DNA of 64,000 nt from Siphonodentalium dalli (GCA_032622095.1 CP136067.1:95782707-95846706); one strand, 5' to 3'; counted from the first letter of the stretch, positions 46,001 through 50,559 are shown. Numbers and translations are program-made. Notes: generated from the letters alone by a model not told the origin.

Positions 46001-46683
46001 AGATTAGTACTAATAGTAATTACTAACTTAATAAACATTGCTTCTGCACTACTAGTATATGATATATGTGTCTCTCACTTGAATTTTAGAAAATAGCCTA
46101 TTATATGAATTAGAGTGATAACAGTAAGTCATTTCAAGCAGGATAAGCATAATCCATTGAACCAAATGATATCTGACAATAACTTATCAGCATTTCCAAT
46201 CCCATACATATATACACATTTCCAAAGTTACACTTGAGAAACTTCATCAAATTGACCTCTCAGTAAAATTCTAAATACTGACTAAGAGAATCCTAGCTTA
46301 GCTCCCAATGCAATGGATTTTCAACCCCCAGACCCCCCCCCCCCCCCCATCATAAGCAGGGAGAACCCCCTCCCGAATCTCCCCCACTCAGGCTTTCGAC
46401 ATATCATTGCGCGGAAACAGGTGTCTCCAAAAAATCCCTGGATCCTTCACTGTTTCTATGGCCATTTAAAAAAAAAATCTGGCCATTGGCCACCGAAGCG
46501 AGAACTCTGTATGTAACTAGCTCGAACCTGTTTAGTTGTCTTCTTAACACCATCATGGATTTTCCATAGCAGACCAGGACCTCCGCTGCCAACTTGATTG
46601 TATATATCAAAGTCCTTCGATAGAGGGTTCCCGGGAAGAACACTGCTGACGGCACTCACCGCACTTTTTATCCTGTTAAACAT
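6069..46683 (-). CDS. SCYL2: SCYL2, SCY1-like pseudokinase 2 (16 coding exons, 998 aa)
   Basis: The spliced product matches the SCYL2/CVAK104 family from end to end, by my recall of the vertebrate protein (about 930 aa). Known role of the family: a clathrin-coated-vesicle protein acting in trans-Golgi/endosome traffic. Order of parts: N-terminal pseudokinase (residues about 25-335), HEAT-like helical repeats (about 345-600), short coiled coil (about 585-612), and a Ser/Gly/Met-rich disordered tail ending NDLKDIFG. Kinase motifs are degenerate: the VAIK lysine position is Phe57, HRD reads HHN (168-170), the PEN asparagine is Ser175, and DFG reads AFD (188-190). APE (226-228) and the SD.FSYG motif are kept. 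All introns have GT-AG ends and the phases close without a frameshift or stop. The start is the ATG that aligns with the family N-terminus (MFNRIKSAVSAV). Promoter and any non-coding first exon are not identified. Confidence 0.96.
6477..6587 (-). repeat. 27-bp coding minisatellite in SCYL2 exon 16
   Basis: In-frame repeats give MGGTMGGSS-type 9-residue units (about residues 827-863). The frame is open throughout. Confidence 0.8.
7048..7320. mobile_element. 273-bp inverted-repeat element with 8-bp duplication
   Basis: Ends are CTTTTTCCTTAAGGGAAGCC and its complement. Flanked by TAATATTA at 7040-7047 and 7321-7328. The first 170 bp match the right end of the large element at 7344-13120. Confidence 0.75.
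8127..8835. repeat. Tandem array, about 192-bp unit, 3.7 copies
   Basis: The unit contains ATATAGATGTTGCAAATCAC and a C-run (AACCCCCC). It leads into an ACGG/ACGC microsatellite (8827-8890). Open frames on both strands here are by-products of the repeat. Confidence 0.85.
9190..9740. repeat. Tandem array, about 175-bp unit, 3 copies
   Basis: Units share GGAGGTATCCCGAAGGTATT and GTGGGCCACTGCACC. The same core recurs in the 222-bp duplication at 10234 and 11178. Confidence 0.85.
9864..10255 (+). pseudogene. Coding-like remnants, unrecognised (within the large element)
   Basis: One frame (about 9847-10029) reads a Ser-rich stretch followed by LPTPRDAEKHVEIDASQQNW. A second, shifted frame (10078-10254) is Pro-rich and includes FDQRKPLPWNPPNAGG before a stop. 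Base composition is more GC-rich than the surroundings. They may be decayed exons of a gene carried by the element. I recognise no family. Confidence 0.25.
10234..10455. repeat. 222-bp direct duplication, copy 1
   Basis: Nearly identical to 11178-11399 (about one mismatch). It holds a 34-codon frame starting MSMTYHYDHMTAEEQARMYP and ending in a stop. Confidence 0.85.
10597..10740 (+). pseudogene. Possible decayed exon (within the large element)
   Basis: After a TTAG acceptor-like site, one frame reads APERKVPEQSPVKIGFPNQP and continues LAAPAYHWFTLP to a TAG. An alternative frame is also open. It looks coding-like but matches nothing I know. Confidence 0.2.
11178..11399. repeat. 222-bp direct duplication, copy 2
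   Basis: Second copy of 10234-10455, 944 bp downstream. Confidence 0.85.
11400..12950. other. Interior of the large element, nothing recognised
   Basis: No domain, RNA or repeat family that I can name. Short open frames only. Confidence 0.4.
13150..14336. mobile_element. Tigger/pogo-type element, non-autonomous (1187 bp)
   Basis: TA target sites flank the ends CAGTGAAACCTCTCC and GAGAGGTTTTACTG, which are typical of Tigger-like mariner relatives. The interior has no transposase frame. It sits between copies of a 27-bp flank repeat (13123-13149, 14342-14368). Confidence 0.8.
14500..15560. other. Intron 15 sequence, no gene recognised
   Basis: Contains a short hairpin (TTAGAAAGCTTC... region, 14548-14603) and otherwise unassigned AT-rich DNA. 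Confidence 0.4.
15566..15800. mobile_element. GGGTGAATTT-family MITE, right half
   Basis: Internal spacer (GGGTGAACATCACCAACTTC) and the right-end hairpin are present. The left end is missing. Confidence 0.65.
15819..16031. mobile_element. 213-bp mariner-type palindrome MITE
   Basis: TA flanks and ends CAGTAATGCCCTAA. The two arms are almost exact complements and meet at GAAAGCTCTCCCCGAGAGCTTTC. Confidence 0.85.
16055..16297. mobile_element. piggyBac-like MITE, CATGA family
   Basis: TTAACCCTTTCATGACAGG start and ...CATGGAACTGTTAA end. Two internal hairpins. It ends 12 nt from the exon 15 donor. Confidence 0.8.
16312..16461 (-). CDS. SCYL2: SCYL2 exon 15 (residues 638-687; Ser/Asn/Pro-rich linker)
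   Basis: Encodes MDSFLSGFGAMMPVRGASSS and a Ser/Gln/Asn-rich stretch ending RPPGQTAK. The acceptor is CTTACAG and the donor is AAG|GTGAGC. A piggyBac-like MITE ends (TTAA at 16294-16297) about 12 nt beyond the donor GT. Confidence 0.88.
16965..17158. mobile_element. GGGTGAATTT-family MITE, left half
   Basis: Starts CAAGCCTGCAAATAGTGTG and includes the left hairpin and part of the spacer. Confidence 0.7.
17350..17468. mobile_element. 213-bp palindrome MITE, partial
   Basis: The right arm is complete to the TA at 17469. The left arm is shortened. Confidence 0.75.
17535..18180. repeat. Tandem array, about 92-102-bp unit, 7 copies
   Basis: The unit contains GCACAATGTTAAGGGCAATC and GGCAGATACATATAGCAATT. 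It lies just downstream of exon 14 but does not obviously derive from it. Confidence 0.85.
18236..18311 (-). CDS. SCYL2: SCYL2 exon 14 (residues 612-637)
   Basis: Completes Lys612, then encodes GLEITKITAENEKQLVPTDP QSNSM. The acceptor is TTTTTCAG and the donor is ATG|GTGAGT. It is less conserved in sequence than its neighbours and was placed mainly by phase, splice sites and position. Confidence 0.86.
18872..19074. mobile_element. piggyBac-like CAGTGCCA-family palindrome
   Basis: A nearly perfect 200-bp hairpin starting TTAACCCTTTCAGTGCCAAG. The right end stops at CTTGGCAC, without the terminal AAAGGGTTAA. Confidence 0.75.
19075..19345. mobile_element. GGGTGAATTT-family MITE, right part
   Basis: Spacer plus right hairpin and terminus (GCAGACTTG). 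Confidence 0.65.
19346..19984. other. Intron 13 sequence, no gene recognised
   Basis: Contains a short GGGGCTTGCAGCCCCTG repeat (19490-19575). Otherwise unassigned. Confidence 0.4.
19985..20357 (-). repeat. Array of SCYL2 exon-13 3' edges (about 65-bp unit)
   Basis: About six copies of the exon's last 45 bases (..CTTAAACAGCAACAGAA) each followed by a donor-like GTAAG. The nearest copy is split by the TTAA element at 20358-20680. Confidence 0.88.
20358..20680. mobile_element. piggyBac-like MITE, TTCTTCGCTGCT family
   Basis: TTAA at 20354-20357 and 20681-20684. Inverted ends CTTCTTCGCTGCT and AGCAGCGAAGAGG. It interrupts the exon-13-derived array. Confidence 0.8.
20712..20812 (-). CDS. SCYL2: SCYL2 exon 13 (residues 579-611, plus 2 nt; coiled coil)
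   Basis: Encodes FNAFMQMIKEMIQKVESEHK and SKLEQIDQLKQQQ plus the bases AA. It is a short charged coiled coil that ends the helical region. The acceptor is TTTACAG and the donor is AA|GTGAGT. Its 3' half and donor are reiterated about six times downstream (19985-20357). Confidence 0.95.
20922..21134. mobile_element. 213-bp mariner-type palindrome MITE
   Basis: TA-flanked, both arms nearly complete. Confidence 0.85.
21165..21520. repeat. Dispersed degenerate repeat (GACTGTCCC.. / GGTGCACAGG type)
   Basis: Contains CGGACA.AATTAT and TCGCAGGTGCACAGGTTCCC modules, also found at 23195-24005 and 24445-25195. Confidence 0.6.
21544..21671. mobile_element. 213-bp palindrome MITE, internally deleted
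   Basis: Both TA-flanked ends are present but most of the right arm is lost. Confidence 0.8.
21940..22172. mobile_element. GGGTGAATTT-family MITE, right part
   Basis: Spacer, right hairpin and terminus (CTCAGGCTT). Confidence 0.65.
22190..22325. mobile_element. Foldback element around CACTCGTGAAAATT
   Basis: Arms GAATACAAAATTTTCAC and GTGAAAATTTTGTACTC with flanking TACACCCATAGTA / TACTATGCGTGTA. Short palindromic element of unknown class. Confidence 0.55.
22330..22895. other. Intron 12 sequence, no gene recognised
   Basis: A short TATACCCACAGTAG repeat at 22705-22760. Otherwise unassigned. Confidence 0.4.
22901..23019 (-). CDS. SCYL2: SCYL2 exon 12 (residues 539-578)
   Basis: Completes Gly539, then encodes IYKVALNHTKLGLTKDVMAT KVLPFLLPLCIDNNLSLAQ, which matches the conserved KLGLTK...KVLP segment of the family. 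The acceptor is TTTTAG and the donor is CAG|GTATG. The exon's 5' edge and acceptor recur in a repeat just upstream. Confidence 0.95.
23008..23185 (-). repeat. Array of SCYL2 exon-12 5' edges and acceptors
   Basis: Four copies of AACTTTATATATACCTAAAA or close variants (plus-strand reading). On the minus strand each is TTTTAG followed by the exon's first 14 bases. Only the lowest copy is the real exon border. Confidence 0.8.
23195..24005. repeat. Dispersed degenerate repeat with GACG microsatellite
   Basis: Three internal sub-repeats (GTCGGACAGACGTCATAATC ... AAAAGCTCGGACAAAATTA) and a terminal GGACGGACGGACG stretch followed by TATACCCCCC. Confidence 0.75.
24091..24197. mobile_element. 213-bp palindrome MITE, left half only
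   Basis: One arm, ending at AAACTCTCAGTGAGG. Confidence 0.7.
24445..25195. repeat. Dispersed degenerate repeat with GACG microsatellite, second copy
   Basis: Same order of modules as 23195-24005. It ends next to SCYL2 exon 11. A short CCCTAACC-like stretch lies at 24570. Confidence 0.75.
25247..25379 (-). CDS. SCYL2: SCYL2 exon 11 (residues 495-538, plus 1 nt)
   Basis: Encodes IRVNCLLCLGKLMEYMDKW, then YVLDEVLPLLPQIPTREPAV LMSVL and the first base of Gly539. The acceptor is TTTCAG and the donor is CTAG|GTGAGA. The first 45 bp and the acceptor are repeated about five times upstream (25400-25830). Confidence 0.96.
25400..25840 (-). repeat. Array of SCYL2 exon-11 5' edges and acceptors (about 85-bp unit)
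   Basis: Five intronic copies of the exon's first 45 bases. On the minus strand each unit reads CAG (or an altered acceptor), then ATCCAAGTGAATTGTTTACT, then a GGTAAGC donor-like site. Confidence 0.9.
26180..26392. mobile_element. 213-bp mariner-type palindrome MITE
   Basis: TA-flanked, two complete arms joined at GCTCTCCCCGAGAGC. Confidence 0.85.
26640..27040. repeat. Dispersed degenerate repeat with GACGGATGG tail
   Basis: Two sub-repeats around GGACCAACCCCATATT, then a CAGACAGAC/GGATGG microsatellite. A related copy is at 56730-56972. Confidence 0.6.
27138..27251 (-). CDS. SCYL2: SCYL2 exon 10 (residues 457-494; HEAT repeats)
   Basis: Encodes ELCLNIIPSFAELIEYQTLK and VSIVPRIKKLCLGTSDLC. 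The acceptor is TTCCAG and the donor is TGT|GTGAGT. Phase 0 on both sides. This exon is easily missed because the opposite strand has a longer open frame. Confidence 0.94.
27490..27860. repeat. Dispersed degenerate repeat, two sub-repeats
   Basis: Modules around GACGGACC and GATGAATAACT recur twice. No coding signal. Confidence 0.5.
28405..28525 (+). mobile_element. Probable tRNA-derived SINE fragment
   Basis: AGCTCTGTGGTCCAGTTGTTAG resembles a tRNA 5' half with an A box. The downstream box B is degenerate. Confidence 0.4.
28927..29049 (-). CDS. SCYL2: SCYL2 exon 9 (residues 416-456; HEAT repeats)
   Basis: Encodes ILLIFMQNMNLLLSKTPSSD and IKAHVMPMIFGALESNSSQIQ. The acceptor is TTTCACAG and the donor is CAG|GTTAGT. 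A 20-bp minisatellite begins within 10 bp upstream of the acceptor. Confidence 0.96.
29056..29356. repeat. 20-bp minisatellite, about 15 copies
   Basis: Unit ACATGAAGATCATTGTCATT. It fills the intron between exon 9 and the exon-8-derived copy. Confidence 0.92.
29359..29399 (-). repeat. Copy of SCYL2 exon-8 3' edge in intron 8
   Basis: About 41 bp identical to exon 8 (29422-29462), starting 6 nt beyond the exon 8/intron border. Confidence 0.93.
29405..29581 (-). CDS. SCYL2: SCYL2 exon 8 (residues 357-415; HEAT repeats)
   Basis: Encodes RVNLQRILPSLFNECINHDM, then IPFVLPDILEIAQQSNDKEY and ILPELIPVFKIQTPVQ, which are HEAT-like helices. The acceptor is TTTCAG and the donor is CAG|GTGAGT. About 40 bp of this exon recurs right after the donor (29359-29399). 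Confidence 0.96.
29730..31120. other. Intron 7 sequence, no gene recognised
   Basis: AT-rich. Part (30275-30560) is related in inverted orientation to 150-330 (TTATGTAAACA and ACCGCCATAAACAGA motifs), so an old dispersed repeat is present. Confidence 0.4.
31125..31506 (-). repeat. Decayed copies of SCYL2 exon-7 3' edge and donor
   Basis: At least two full copies (31225-31285 and 31332-31395) of the last 50 bases of exon 7, plus partial ones. On the minus strand they end CAAAAGGTTA, at the donor position. Confidence 0.82.
31507..31635 (-). CDS. SCYL2: SCYL2 exon 7 (residues 314-356)
   Basis: Encodes IPYFEEDVGCMTLQYLDSLF and then QQDNLQKSQFFKGLPKIIVK LPK, the kinase-to-HEAT junction typical of SCYL proteins. 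The acceptor is TTGTAG and the donor is AAG|GTGAGA. Decayed copies of its 3' end and donor fill the next 380 bp of intron. Confidence 0.96.
31780..32130. repeat. 22-bp minisatellite, about 15 copies
   Basis: Unit GTGTTAGAAACAACTGAAAAAT with variants. Confidence 0.9.
32232..32632. mobile_element. GGGTGAATTT-family MITE, right end truncated
   Basis: Starts CAAGCCTGAGTTTAGTGTC. Both end hairpins are present, but the element stops after CCCTCTGGGG. Confidence 0.75.
33184..33300 (-). CDS. SCYL2: SCYL2 exon 6 (residues 275-313)
   Basis: Encodes LRKLRGGILNCIPAQLRDYV and then MLLNAEPSVRPDPDQLCK, the C-terminal kinase-lobe segment with the conserved RPD.DQ motif. The acceptor is CCCCACAG and the donor is AAG|GTTGG. 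Phase 0 on both sides. Confidence 0.96.
33445..33881. mobile_element. GGGTGAATTT-family MITE with 8-bp duplication
   Basis: Starts CAAGCCTGCAAATAG. Flanked by ATTGAAAG at 33437-33444 and 33882-33889. Lacks the last few bases of the right terminus. Confidence 0.82.
33894..34318. mobile_element. GGGTGAATTT-family MITE
   Basis: Starts CAAGCCTGGATATAG, next to the preceding copy. Right end CTATATCCAGG. Confidence 0.75.
34527..35052. mobile_element. GGGTGAATTT-family MITE, hosting a mariner MITE
   Basis: Spacer and right hairpin are present, and the right terminus is split by the insertion at 34867-35029. Confidence 0.75.
34867..35029. mobile_element. 213-bp palindrome MITE, nested, internally shortened
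   Basis: TA-flanked CAGTAGTGCCCTAA end. Inserted in the right terminus of the GGGTGAATTT element (GACAGG/TA/CACTAAACTCAGG). Confidence 0.85.
35222..35612. mobile_element. GGGTGAATTT-family MITE
   Basis: Left hairpin is partial; the spacer, right hairpin and ACTCGGGCTTG end are present. Confidence 0.7.
35916..36454. mobile_element. GGGTGAATTT-family MITE, full length (539 bp)
   Basis: Both termini and both hairpins. 8-bp duplication with one mismatch (TAAAGAAG at 35908-35915, TTAAGAAG at 36455-36462). It ends 31 nt from exon 5. Confidence 0.82.
36486..36701 (-). CDS. SCYL2: SCYL2 exon 5 (residues 203-274; APE region)
   Basis: Starts PLYPFKEWSPSLP and continues with NLDYLAPEYALT and ASDMFSYGVLVYSVFNRGK, which are kinase subdomains VIII-IX. 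Ends NSEE at donor GAG|GTATT. The end of a hAT-like palindromic MITE lies about 31 nt beyond the donor. Confidence 0.96.
36745..36959. mobile_element. 213-bp mariner-type palindrome MITE
   Basis: TA-flanked, complete arms. Confidence 0.85.
36990..37650. other. Intron 4 sequence, no gene recognised
   Basis: No repeat or coding feature that I can name. Confidence 0.35.
37660..37752 (-). repeat. Decayed copy of SCYL2 exon-4 3' edge and donor
   Basis: Contains CTGATCAGCAGAGTTG and TTCCCAGTTCCTATTC as in exon 4, and is followed by the next copy's ATTCACTGCC donor position. Confidence 0.75.
37753..38246. repeat. Recent tandem duplication, 247-bp unit x2, carrying exon-4 edge copies
   Basis: 37753-37999 and 38000-38246 differ at about one base. 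Each contains a decayed exon-4 3' edge with TCACTGCCTGA (minus strand GGCAGTGA). Confidence 0.9.
38185..38485. mobile_element. Foldback element centred near 38335
   Basis: Arms of about 130 bp, for example GTCCCAACTCGAAATT and its complement AAATTTCGAGTTAGGAC. Its left part lies inside the 247-bp duplication. Confidence 0.6.
38960..39100 (-). repeat. Exon-4 edge copy next to the donor, plus an inverted segment
   Basis: 39028-39097 repeats about 60 bases of exon 4 right after its donor. 38960-39028 matches 37861-37935 in inverted orientation. Confidence 0.75.
39101..39250 (-). CDS. SCYL2: SCYL2 exon 4 (residues 153-202; catalytic-loop remnant)
   Basis: Starts LTEALAFLHNDVKMM and ends SADQA at donor GCA|GTGAGT. 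It carries the altered catalytic loop (HHNICPES) and the AFD triplet in place of DFG. The second half of this exon and its donor are copied several times in the following intron (37660-39100). Confidence 0.95.
39260..40225. other. Intron 3 sequence, no gene recognised
   Basis: AT-rich, a poly-C tract at about 40077-40090, nothing else identified. Confidence 0.4.
40229..40378. mobile_element. Short foldback element, second copy
   Basis: Palindromic, centred on GATTTTCGAGGCTCGAATC. Related to 403-547. Confidence 0.55.
40968..41100. repeat. 58-bp direct repeat, about 2.4 copies
   Basis: Unit ATTCTAGTTGACATTGACTA... ; lies just past the exon 3 donor. Confidence 0.88.
41123..41264 (-). CDS. SCYL2: SCYL2 exon 3 (residues 105-152)
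   Basis: Completes the split Arg codon, then reads DALAFATEPVFASLSNVLG and ends KYGLLQ in phase 0. The acceptor is TTTCAG and the donor is CAG|GTACTAA. This is the kinase hinge and helix D/E region. A 58-bp direct repeat (about two copies, 40968-41100) lies in the following intron. Confidence 0.95.
41535..41706. mobile_element. hAT-like fragment (CAGGGTCCGCG end)
   Basis: Matches the left half of the complete element at 55142-55718 (GCCAAATGAAAATAATTTTT). Confidence 0.6.
41813..42209. mobile_element. 397-bp TIR element with internal 22-bp repeats
   Basis: TA flanks. Inverted ends CCCTGCTGGACAAAACAAGT. The interior is about 9-10 units of GTGGCCGAACGGCAAGTACA-type sequence, interrupted once at 42015-42065. 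Open frames here are repeat by-products. Confidence 0.8.
42347..42580. mobile_element. GGGTGAATTT-family MITE, degraded
   Basis: Left hairpin half, spacer, and right terminus (TTTCCAGGCTTG). Confidence 0.6.
42622..42779 (-). CDS. SCYL2: SCYL2 exon 2 (residues 53-104, plus 2 nt)
   Basis: Begins EASVFIFEKK and ends LHPLEESR, with the Arg codon split (AG|G). The acceptor is TTACAG and the donor is GTAAGTA. The residue that should be the ATP-anchoring lysine (VAIK) is Phe, as in other SCYL2 proteins. An 18-bp minisatellite starts a few bases upstream of the acceptor. Confidence 0.95.
42795..42875. repeat. 18-bp minisatellite upstream of exon 2
   Basis: Unit ATGAATGTGGAGACCATT, about 5 copies. 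Confidence 0.88.
42880..43240. mobile_element. GGGTGAATTT-family MITE
   Basis: Left hairpin half, spacer, right hairpin, terminus TTTCAAGGCT. Confidence 0.7.
43270..45180. repeat. GC-richer degenerate repeat block in intron 1
   Basis: Repeated modules such as CCAAATTTCAAGTCGATAGC, TCCACCCGTTTCCGA and AGCAAGTTTGAGCTCAATCG. Contains two TGCGCATGCGC palindromes (44144-44154, 44266-44276). No gene seen. Confidence 0.65.
45190..46520. other. Intron 1 sequence, no gene recognised
   Basis: AT-rich. A poly-C tract at about 46327-46346 and a diverged hAT-like end (CCCCCAGACCCC region) precede exon 1. Confidence 0.35.
46528..46683 (-). CDS. SCYL2: SCYL2 exon 1 (residues 1-52)
   Basis: Encodes the N-terminus and the glycine-rich loop region (VGSGGPGLLW). 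Ends TKQ in phase 0 at the donor CAG|GTTCG. A pyrimidine-rich stretch with an AG at 46703-46704 just upstream suggests that the 5' UTR may be spliced. If so, a 5-codon upstream ATG frame would precede the start codon. A poly-C tract and a repeat lie directly downstream. Confidence 0.92.
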
Positions 46684-46889
46684 CTCAAGGCCCCTCCCTC
46701 ATCTACAAAAGATCATAAAACTAGCACCATTATTACAACAAACAAAAGATAATACCAAAGAAAAATAAACATGCATGCATGAATTAAATTGCAGTGATCC
46801 TCCTTATATCTGGGACATTCTGGGTTACTTAAAGTGATCATCATGGACGAATTTTCATTTTTTCAACTTTTGGTGTGACGACCAGTTAA

Positions 46890-48242
46890 TACATGAAGTT
46901 CCCCAGTTGAAGTTGGTGATGTTCACCCATTAGTCACATTGATTTTATCTTCTGCTAATAATGGGATATAGAAACTGAACAGAAGGGAAAATGTAACTAA
47001 AAACAATGTTAATTTGAGACTATAGATACTTCCCAGAAGATGAAGCTAGGGCCCTGCGAATATTCGATATTCGATTCGAAAGTCAAATTCGAGTCGAAAT
47101 TTCCAACTCGAAATTTCGAATATACACTGGTGGAAAAGTAGGCTGTTTACGGACATCGATCTTAGCTGTTTTTGTGCCATTTAATTACAGAAAATGATGT
47201 ATATATGCACCTTATAATTCTTATTACACATTGCGATTATATATATTAAATATAAGTATAGCCAGCAATTAGCCACTATAGGACTACTAAATACGCTTGA
47301 ATTCTAGCTTTGAACATGGTAGCCAAAAGCTCGGAGATCACCGATGGACCGACAACGCGCGTGAATAATAATAGTTATGAGACTGAGCAACCGCTAGCGT
47401 TATCCGCCATCTATCCGTCTCAGATTCTGCATTATGTAGTATAGCTGAGAATATAAACAACACGTGTTCCCGGCATCGAAAAGTGCATTTTGGCGATGTT
47501 TTCTTCTGAAGTTTACTTTCAATTTCTGAGCATTCTTTGACACTTGACAAAATTTCGTTGCTATTCATGTTTATTTTAAACATGATAAAGCTGCAGGTAT
47601 AGTGCAGGGATGTACACGTGAGATGAATGCAACCTGGTGTATAAATCGCAGGCATCTGGGACAATGAACCATCTATGGAATCATCTGTCCAAGAAGCATC
47701 CAGCACTACATAATCAGGCTACCCTGCGACTGTTGTTGCATCTTCAAGTTTATAACAACGGGTGATTCCGAATGTCGATTTGAAATTTTGCATGTACATG
47801 CAAACTGTACAAATTTCGCGTGATTTTAGTTCTGATAATCCGTTTAGTGGTTATATATTAATCGTCGTGACGGCCGCATGGACATTTTTTTTAAATCTGC
47901 CTTTTTTTCTCGACAATTATCATTTCAAGTTAATAGTATTGCAAACGACAGTTCATCGCCACATTAGTTATGATGGAACTTCGTGCATGTAGTTGATAGA
48001 ACGTTTCACAAATCGTCTAATCGTTGACAAAACATGCCCAATTGAGAATGCAACACACAGATATGATTCGATTAGATATTCGATTCGATTTCCAGAATTT
48101 GATTCGATCAAAATCTCCAATTCGCAGGACCCTAGATGAAGCCTAAGCAGAATGAGGTCCCCGCAGTGCGGGATAGCATCACTAAATTCACCTTCTGGGG
48201 ACATCATTCTGCAAATGACAGACATGCTATTTGCAGGCTTGT
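46890..48242. mobile_element. GGGTGAATTT-family MITE, split by a hAT element
   Basis: The spacer half (46890-47046) and the right hairpin with terminus (48135-48242) are separated by the 1088-bp insertion. Confidence 0.82.
47047..48134 (+). mobile_element. hAT element, deletion derivative with BED-finger remnant (copy 1)
   Basis: Ends TAGGGCCCTGCGAAT and ATTCGCAGGACCCTA. 8-bp duplication GATGAAGC at 47039-47046 and 48135-48142. On the plus strand about 47600-47700 encodes a BED-type zinc finger (NHLWNHLSKKHP) in which the first zinc-ligand cysteine is a stop (TGA). No catalytic domain remains. Confidence 0.9.
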
Positions 48243-48804
48243 TCAGATCAATTGAGCAGGAAATTCTGCTTCAAGAGAACAAAGCAGAAAATAAACTGAA
48301 AAAGTAAAATATTTTGGTATGTTTTTACCAACATGTGCCATTTCATTCTCTTATAGGAACCACCAACTCACCGCAGACCGCAGACGTGCATGGTTGTTCA
48401 TACTTTAGGCACAGGTGAATGATGTCATATATTTTTTTCTATATCAATCAGTGATTTTTCAAAGATCGCGGGTATGGATTTTGGAGAAATTGTCACGTGA
48501 CTTCCGGTTAGCAACTGTGTGGAGATTGCCAAAGCGCGGATTTGGAAATGGACCATCGCGATGAAAATGAAATTAGCTATACTTCACAACTTATAAAGAA
48601 TTCTCATGTGATTTTAGGCCTCTTAGTTTCTTTTTGACCAATTCCGTTGGTTAGCTTAATGAAAACAAGCGAAGACGTCATGACATGGTTTCTGACGTCA
48701 TTTACATCATTTTGGATTTGCTTTGCGGGCCAGAATCGAGACAAGATGACCAAGATTGCACAATCTATGACAAGTCCTGTCTTGTCGTCTCTGTCGGGAC
48801 CACA
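48243..48804. other. 5' flank of SCYL2, no gene recognised
   Basis: No feature identified between the two hAT copies. Confidence 0.35.
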
Positions 48805-48812
48805 GCATGATG

Positions 48813-49939
48813 TAGGGTCCTGCGAATTGGAGATTTTGATCGAATCGAATATTGAATCAAATTCAGGAAATCGAATCGAATATCGAATCGAATCATATAT
48901 GTGTGTTGCATTCTCAATTGGGCATGTTTTGTCAACGATTAGACGATTTGTGAAACGTTCTATGAACTACATGCACAAAGTTCCATCATAACTGATGTGG
49001 CGATGAACCGTCCTTTGCAATACTATTAACTTCAATTGATAATTGTCGAGAGAAAAAAAACCAGATTAAAACGTCCATGCGGCCGTCACGACGATTAATA
49101 TATAACCACTAAACGGATTATCGGAACTAAAATCACGCAAAATTTATAGAGTGTGCATGTATATGCAAAATTGCAAATCGACATTCGGAATCACCCGTTG
49201 TTATAAACTTGAAGATGCAACAACATTCGCAGGGTAGCCGGTTTATGTAGTGCTGCATGGATGCTTCTTGGACAGATGATTCCATAGTTGGATCATTGTC
49301 CCAGATGCTTGCGATTTATACACCATGTTGCATTCATCACACATGTAAGTCCCTGCACTGCCTGCAGCTTTATCATGTTTAAAATAAACATGAATAATGG
49401 ACGACATATCGTCAAGTGTCAAGGAACGCTCCGAAACTGAAAGTCATCTTCAAAAGAAAACACCGCCAAAATGCACAAAATACATCGTGTTGTTTAAATT
49501 CTCAGCTATATTACATAATGCAGAATATGAGTCGGATAGACGGCGGATAACTCTAGCAGTTGCTCAGTCTCATAGCTATTATAATTTATGCGCGTCGTCG
49601 GTCCATCGGCGATCTCTGAGCTTTTGGTTACCTTGTTCATTGAAGCAAGAATTCAGACGTATTTAGTCGTCCTAAGTGGCTAATTGCTGGCTATACTTAT
49701 ATTTAATATATATAATCGCGACGTACAATACGAATTATAAGGTGCATATATACATCATTTTCTCTAATTAAATGGCAAAAAACAGCTAAGATCGACGTGT
49801 GTATACTTGTCCGTAAACCGCCTACTTTTCCATCAGTGTATATTCGAAATTTCGAGTTGGCAATTTCGACTCGAATTCGAATCGAATTTGACTTTTGAAT
49901 CGAATCTCGAATCGAATATCGAATATTCGCAGGACCCTA
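48813..49939 (-). mobile_element. hAT element, deletion derivative with intact BED finger (copy 2)
   Basis: Ends TAGGGTCCTGCGAAT and its complement. 8-bp duplication GCATGATG at 48805-48812 and 49940-49947. Inverted with respect to copy 1. On the minus strand (about 49258-49345) it reads CDECNMVYKSQASG, then LWNHLSKKHP: a C-x2-C...H-x4-H BED finger with all four ligands. The element lacks the rest of a transposase. Confidence 0.9.
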
Positions 49940-50045
49940 GCATGATGTTACTTAAATTATTCTTAGCATTATGTTGCCAATAAATGGTAAATTTGAGGCA
50001 TAACATGCGTGGTTGCCCAACTACGTGTCACGTACGATTCATATT

Positions 50046-50210
50046 ATACATTGGTCTAACAATATTTACCTTGACCTTGAAAACCAGTGCATTCTCTTAT
50101 ATATGCGAGGCTCCCTGTGGGAGACTCACATAAGACACATATATAGGATAATGCACTGGCACAGGATCTTTAATACTGCACCAGAGCAGCTCCAGTCATG
50201 AACGGGTTAA
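50046..50210. mobile_element. piggyBac-like MITE, right part
   Basis: One hairpin and the right end CCAGTCATGAACGGGTTAA. Confidence 0.7.
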
Positions 50211-50399
50211 TTAAATAAAGAATCCTGTGTTGACAAGTTTAATTCAACAAATAAATAATATTATTGATGGTAGTACCTGGAATGTTTGAATTTGTTGACA
50301 CTAACTGACTAAGATTCTGGAAACCCTGATTGGTTACAGCTACAGTAACCAAGAAACAGTAACCTGCTTTTAAGTTCCCCCCCAGGGTCTTCTGCATGT

Positions 50400-50545
50400 G
50401 TTCTAGTAGAGTTCCAATGTATCATGGTAGTAACATGGTAAATGTCACTTATCGTACCATGTTAGTGCGACACTACCATGGTAGTACCACGGTAGTACCA
50501 TGATAGTACCACGGTAGTACCATTGTAGTAACAAGTCATGGTATT
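50400..50545. repeat. GTACCATG/GTACCACG short repeats
   Basis: Units of about 12 bp (CATGGTAGTACC), partly palindromic. Confidence 0.75.
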
Positions 50546-50559
50546 ACAATTGTGCTCTT

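Noticed and set aside
47338-47706. 122-codon minus-strand frame in hAT copy 1, and its counterpart at 49397-49666
   Set aside because: Antisense to the BED-finger coding strand; the finger on the other strand explains the conserved reading.
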